This document shows positions 60,101 through 64,000 of a stretch of 64,000 nt of DNA, piece after piece; position 1 is the first letter of the stretch, and each line of letters starts with the position of its first letter. The notes under the pieces were generated by a model. It made no database searches, was not told the DNA's origin, and saw only the letters and a list, made by a program, of their open reading frames with translations. The stretch comes from Sipunculus nudus (lineage: Eukaryota > Annelida > Sipuncula > Golfingiida > Sipunculidae): NCBI GenBank assembly GCA_026874595.1, contig CM049307.1, forward strand, positions 98,298,830 through 98,362,829, given 5' to 3'. Both the position numbers and the translations under genes were made by a program.

Positions 60101-62549
60101 AGCATGTGTTTACCTTGATCCTGTACTCATATAGATATAACTGAGCATGTGTTTACCTTGATCCTGTACTCATAAAGATATAACAGAGCATGCGTTTACC
60201 TTGATCCTGTACTCATAAAGATATAACTGAGCATGTGTTTACCTTGATCCTGTACTCATAAAGATATAACTGATCATGTGTTTACCTTGATCCTGTACTC
60301 ATAAAGGTATAACTGATCATGCGTTTGCCTTGATCCTGTACTCATACAGCTATAACTGAGCATGCGTTTACCTTGATCCAGTACTCATACAGGTATAACT
60401 GAGCATGCGTTTACCTTGATCCAGTACTCATACAGGCTAACTGAACATGTGTTTACCTTGATCCAGTACTCATACAGGTATAACTGAGGATGTGTTTACC
60501 TTGATCCTGTACTCATACAGGTATAAATGAGCATGTGTTTACCTTGATCCTATACTCATACAGGTATAACTAAGCATGTGTTCACCTTCATCCTGTACTC
60601 ATACAGGTATAACTGAGCATGTGTTCACCTTGATCCTGTACTCATACAGGTATAACTGAACATGCGTTTACCTTGATCCTGTACTTATACAGGTAAACCT
60701 GAGCATGTGTTCACCTTGATACTGTAATCATACAGGTTTAACTGAGCATTTGTTTACCTTGATCCAGTACTCATACAGGTATAACTGAGCATGTGTTTAC
60801 CTTGATCCAGTACTCATACAGGTATAACTGAGCATGCGTTTACCTTGATCCTGTACTCATACACGTATAACTGAGCATGTGTTTATCTTGATCCTGTACT
60901 CATAAAGATACAACTGAGCATGTGTTTACCTTGATCCTGTACTCATAAAGATATAACTGAGGATGTGTTTACCTTGATCCTGTACTCATAAAAGTATAAC
61001 TGAGCATGTGTTTACCTTGATCCTGTACTCATACAGGTATAACTGAGCATGTGTTTATCTTTATCCTGTACTCAAACAGGTATAACTGAGCATGTGTTTA
61101 CCTTGATCCTGTACTCATACAGGTATAACTTAGCATGTGTTTACCTTGATCCTGTACTCATACAGGTATAACTGAGCATGTGTTTACCTTGATCCTGTAC
61201 TCATACAGATATAACTGAGCATGTGTTTACCTTGATCCTGTACTCATAAAGATATAACTGAGCATGTGTTTACCTTGATCCTGTACTCATAAAGATATAA
61301 CTGAGCATGTGTTTACCTTGATCCTGTACTCATAAAGATATAACTTATCATGTGTTTACCTTGATCCTGTACTCATAAAGATATAACTGAGCATATGTTG
61401 ACCTTGATCCTGTACTCATAAAGATATAACTGAGCATGTGTTTACCTTGATCCTGTACTCAAACAGGTATAACTGAGCATGTGTTTACCTTGATCCTGTA
61501 CTCATACAGATATAACTGAGCATATGTTTACCTTGATCCTGTACTCATAAAGATATAACTGAGCATGTGTTTACCTTGATCCTTTACTCATACACGTATA
61601 ACTGAGCATGTGTTTCCCTTGATCCTGTACTCATACAGGTATAACTGAGCATGTGTTTACCTTGATCCTGTACTCATAAAGATATAACTGAGCATGTGTT
61701 TACCTTGATCCTGTACTTATAACGATATAACTGAGCATGTGTTTACCTTGATCCTGTACTCATACAGATATAACTGAGCATGCGTTTACCTTGATCCAGT
61801 ACTCATGCAGGTATGACTGAGCATGCGTTTACCTTGATCCAGTACTCATACAGGTATTAATGAGCCTGTGTTCACCTTGATCCTGTACTCATAAAGATAT
61901 AACTGAGCATGCGTTTACCTTGATCCTGTACTCATACAGATATAACTGAGCATGCGTTTACCTTGATCCAGTACTCATGCAGGTATGACTGAGCATGCGT
62001 TTACCTTGATCCAGTACTCATACAGGTATAAATAAGCCTGTGTTCACCTTGATCCTGTACTCATAAAGATATAACTGAGCATGCGTTTACCTTGATCCTG
62101 TACTCATACAGGTATAACTGAGCATGTGTTTACCTTGATCCTGTACTCTTATAGATATAATTGAGCATGGGTTTACCTTGATCCTGTACTCATAAAGATA
62201 TAACTGATCATGTGTTTACCTTAATCCTGTTCTCATACAGGTATAACTGAGCATGCGTTTACCTTGATCCAGTACTCATACAGGTATAACTGAAAATGTG
62301 TTTACCTTGATCCTGTACTCATACAGGTATAACTAAGCATGTGTTCACCTTCATCCTGTACTCATACAGGTATAACTGAGCATGTGTTCACCTTGATCCT
62401 GTACTCATACAGGTATAACTGAACAGGCGTTGCCTTGATCCTGTTCTTATACAGGTAAACCTGAGCATGTGTTCACCTTGATACTGTAATCATACAGGTT
62501 TAACTGAGCATTTGTTTACCTTGATCCTGTACTCATACAGGTATAACTG
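57161..62549. repeat. Higher-order unit of the 43-bp satellite, copy 2
   Basis: Near-identical counterpart of 51489-56920, one 43-bp monomer shorter near 60660. The preceding 56890-57160 matches 50100-50370, so copy 2 behaves like the 50.1-56.9 kb unit minus one 1118-bp subrepeat. Confidence 0.85.
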
Positions 62550-64000
62550 AGCATGTGTTTACCTTGATCCAGTACTCATACAGGTATAACTGAGCATGCG
62601 TTTACCTTGATCCTGTACTCATACAGGTATAACTGAAAATGTGTTTACCTTGATCCTGTACTCATACAGGTATAACTTAACATGTGTTCACCTTGATCCT
62701 GTACTCATACAGGTATAACTGAGCATGTGTTCACCTTGATCCTGTACTCATACAGGTATAACTGAGCATGCGTTTACCTTGATCCAGTACTCATACAGCT
62801 ATAACTGAACATGCGTTTACCTTGATCCAGTACTCATACAGGTATAACTGAGCATGTGTTTACCTTAATACTGTACTCATACAGGTATAACTGAACATGA
62901 GTCTACCTTGATCCTGTACTCATACAGGTATAACTGATCATTTGTTTACTTTGATCCTGTACTCATACAGGTATAAATGACCATGTGTTCACCTTGATCC
63001 TGTACTCAAACAGGTATAACTGAGCATGTGTTTACCTTGATTCTGTACTCATACAGGTATAACTGAGCATGCGTTTACCTTGATCCTGTACTCATACAGG
63101 TATAACTGAACATGTGTTTACCTTGATCCTGTACTCATAAAGATATAACTGAGCATGTGTTTACCTTGATCCTGTACTCATATATAAAAACTGAGCATGT
63201 GTTTACCTTGATCCTGTACTCATAAAGATATAACAGAGCATGCGTTTACCTTGATCCTGTACTCATAAAGATATAACTGAGCATGTGTTTACCTTGATCC
63301 TGTACTCATAAAGATATAACTGATCATGTGTTTACCTTGATCCTGTACTCATAAAGGTATAACTGATCATGCGTTTGCCTTGATCCTGTACTCATACAGG
63401 TATAACTGAAAATGTGTTCACCTTGATCCTGTACTCAAACAGGTATAACTGAGCATGCGTTTACCTTGATCCAGTACTCATACAGGTATAACTGAAAATG
63501 TGTTTACCTTGATCCTGTACTCATACAGGTATAACTAAGCATGTGTTCACCTTCATCCTGTACTCATACAGGTATAACTGAGCATGTGTTCACCTTGATC
63601 CTGTACTCATACAGGTATAACTGAACATGCGTTGCCTTGATCCTGTTCTTATACAGGTAAACCTGAGCATGTGTTCACCTTGATACTGTAATCATACAGG
63701 TTTAACTGAGCATTTGTTTACCTTGATCCTGTACTCATACAGGTATAACTGAGCATGTGTTTACCTTGATCCAGTACTCATACAGGTATAACTGAGCATG
63801 CGTTTACCTTGATCCTGTACTCATACAGGTATAACTGAAAATGTGTTTACCTTGATCCTGTACTCATACAGGTATAACTTAACATGTGTTCACCTTGATC
63901 CTGTACTCATACAGGTATAACTGAGCATGTGTTCACCTTGATCCTGTACTCATACAGGTATAACTGAGCATGCGTTTACCTTGATCCAGTACTCATACAG
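62550..64000. repeat. Partial third higher-order region at the window end
   Basis: 62550-63390 follows 58597-59440 (offset about 3953). A junction near 63400 then returns to the pattern seen from about 62270 and 56620 (GAACATGCGTTGCCTTG at about 63620). It is cut by the window end. Confidence 0.7.

Larger units (their letters stand above)
49945..64000. repeat. 43-bp satellite array, about 327 copies, runs off the window
   Basis: Each monomer reads roughly TACCTTGATCCTGTACTCAT, then ACAGGTATAACTGAGCATGT, then GTT. Two main variants alternate: one with CATACAGGTATAAC, the other with CATAAAGATATAAC. The first contains CCTGTACTCATACAGG, a 6-bp perfect stem with a 4-base loop. The left-edge monomers are diverged and the array then continues to the last base. 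Duplications of 902, 1118 and 5672/6790 bp overlie the monomer period. No open frame of note exists because stops recur in all frames. Confidence 0.95.

Overview
This window looks like gene-poor nuclear DNA from an animal, most likely a marine lophotrochozoan such as a mollusc. That placement is inferred from style: AT-rich sequence, (TA)n, (CA)n and poly-G/C runs, tRNA-derived SINEs, a tRNA-bearing miniature LTR element, a decayed LINE, TIR transposons and long satellite arrays. No open frame exceeds about 164 codons, and the longest ones are explained by repeats. I do not recognise any intact protein-coding gene, rRNA or functional tRNA gene; one stretch near 43.1 kb is a weak exon candidate.

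Layout. At 0-7 kb there is a miniature LTR retrotransposon (TRIM) whose LTRs contain a tRNA-like promoter (1133-1519), then a 33-bp minisatellite (1759-2572), CA-rich simple sequence and a reverse-strand copy of a composite repeat (4080-4740). At 7-9.3 kb there is a SINE with target-site duplication and A-rich tail (7104-7513), directly followed by a 1.64-kb TA-flanked TIR transposon (7611-9252). From 9.3 to 18.6 kb the sequence is mostly unannotatable, with three long (TA)n tracts, a near-perfect 20-bp inverted repeat and a second SINE copy. At 18.6-22.8 kb lies a 4.2-kb composite repeat with five CTCF-consensus-like sequences.

From 25.0 to 31.9 kb two satellites stand almost side by side: a degenerate 17-bp array and a 4.6-kb array of about 93 copies of a 49-bp monomer, with 196-bp and 490-bp higher-order repeats. 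From 32 to 49.9 kb there are a 490-bp tandem repeat, an LTR-like block (35572-35964), a hAT-like MITE (40050-40885), a 5'-truncated LINE reverse-transcriptase remnant (41904-42475), a reverse SINE copy, a second SINE family and the second TRIM copy (46179-46609, minus strand, 4-bp TSD). A dimeric tandem repeat built around GGTGGCGCCACC fills 48.1-49.4 kb. From 49.95 kb to the window end, about 14 kb is a 43-bp satellite (about 327 monomers) with nested duplications of 902, 1118 and about 5672/6790 bp.

How the parts relate. Only the TRIMs, SINEs, LINE and DNA transposons form a functional set, as parasites: the non-autonomous TRIM and SINEs need reverse transcriptase and integrase from elements elsewhere, and the LINE remnant here is dead. 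The best candidates for a less-described system are the two TRIM copies, which show LTRs, PBS, PPT, internal Pol III boxes and TSDs together, and the multi-scale architecture of the 43-bp satellite. Period and offset values were counted by hand from the sequence; copy numbers are approximate.
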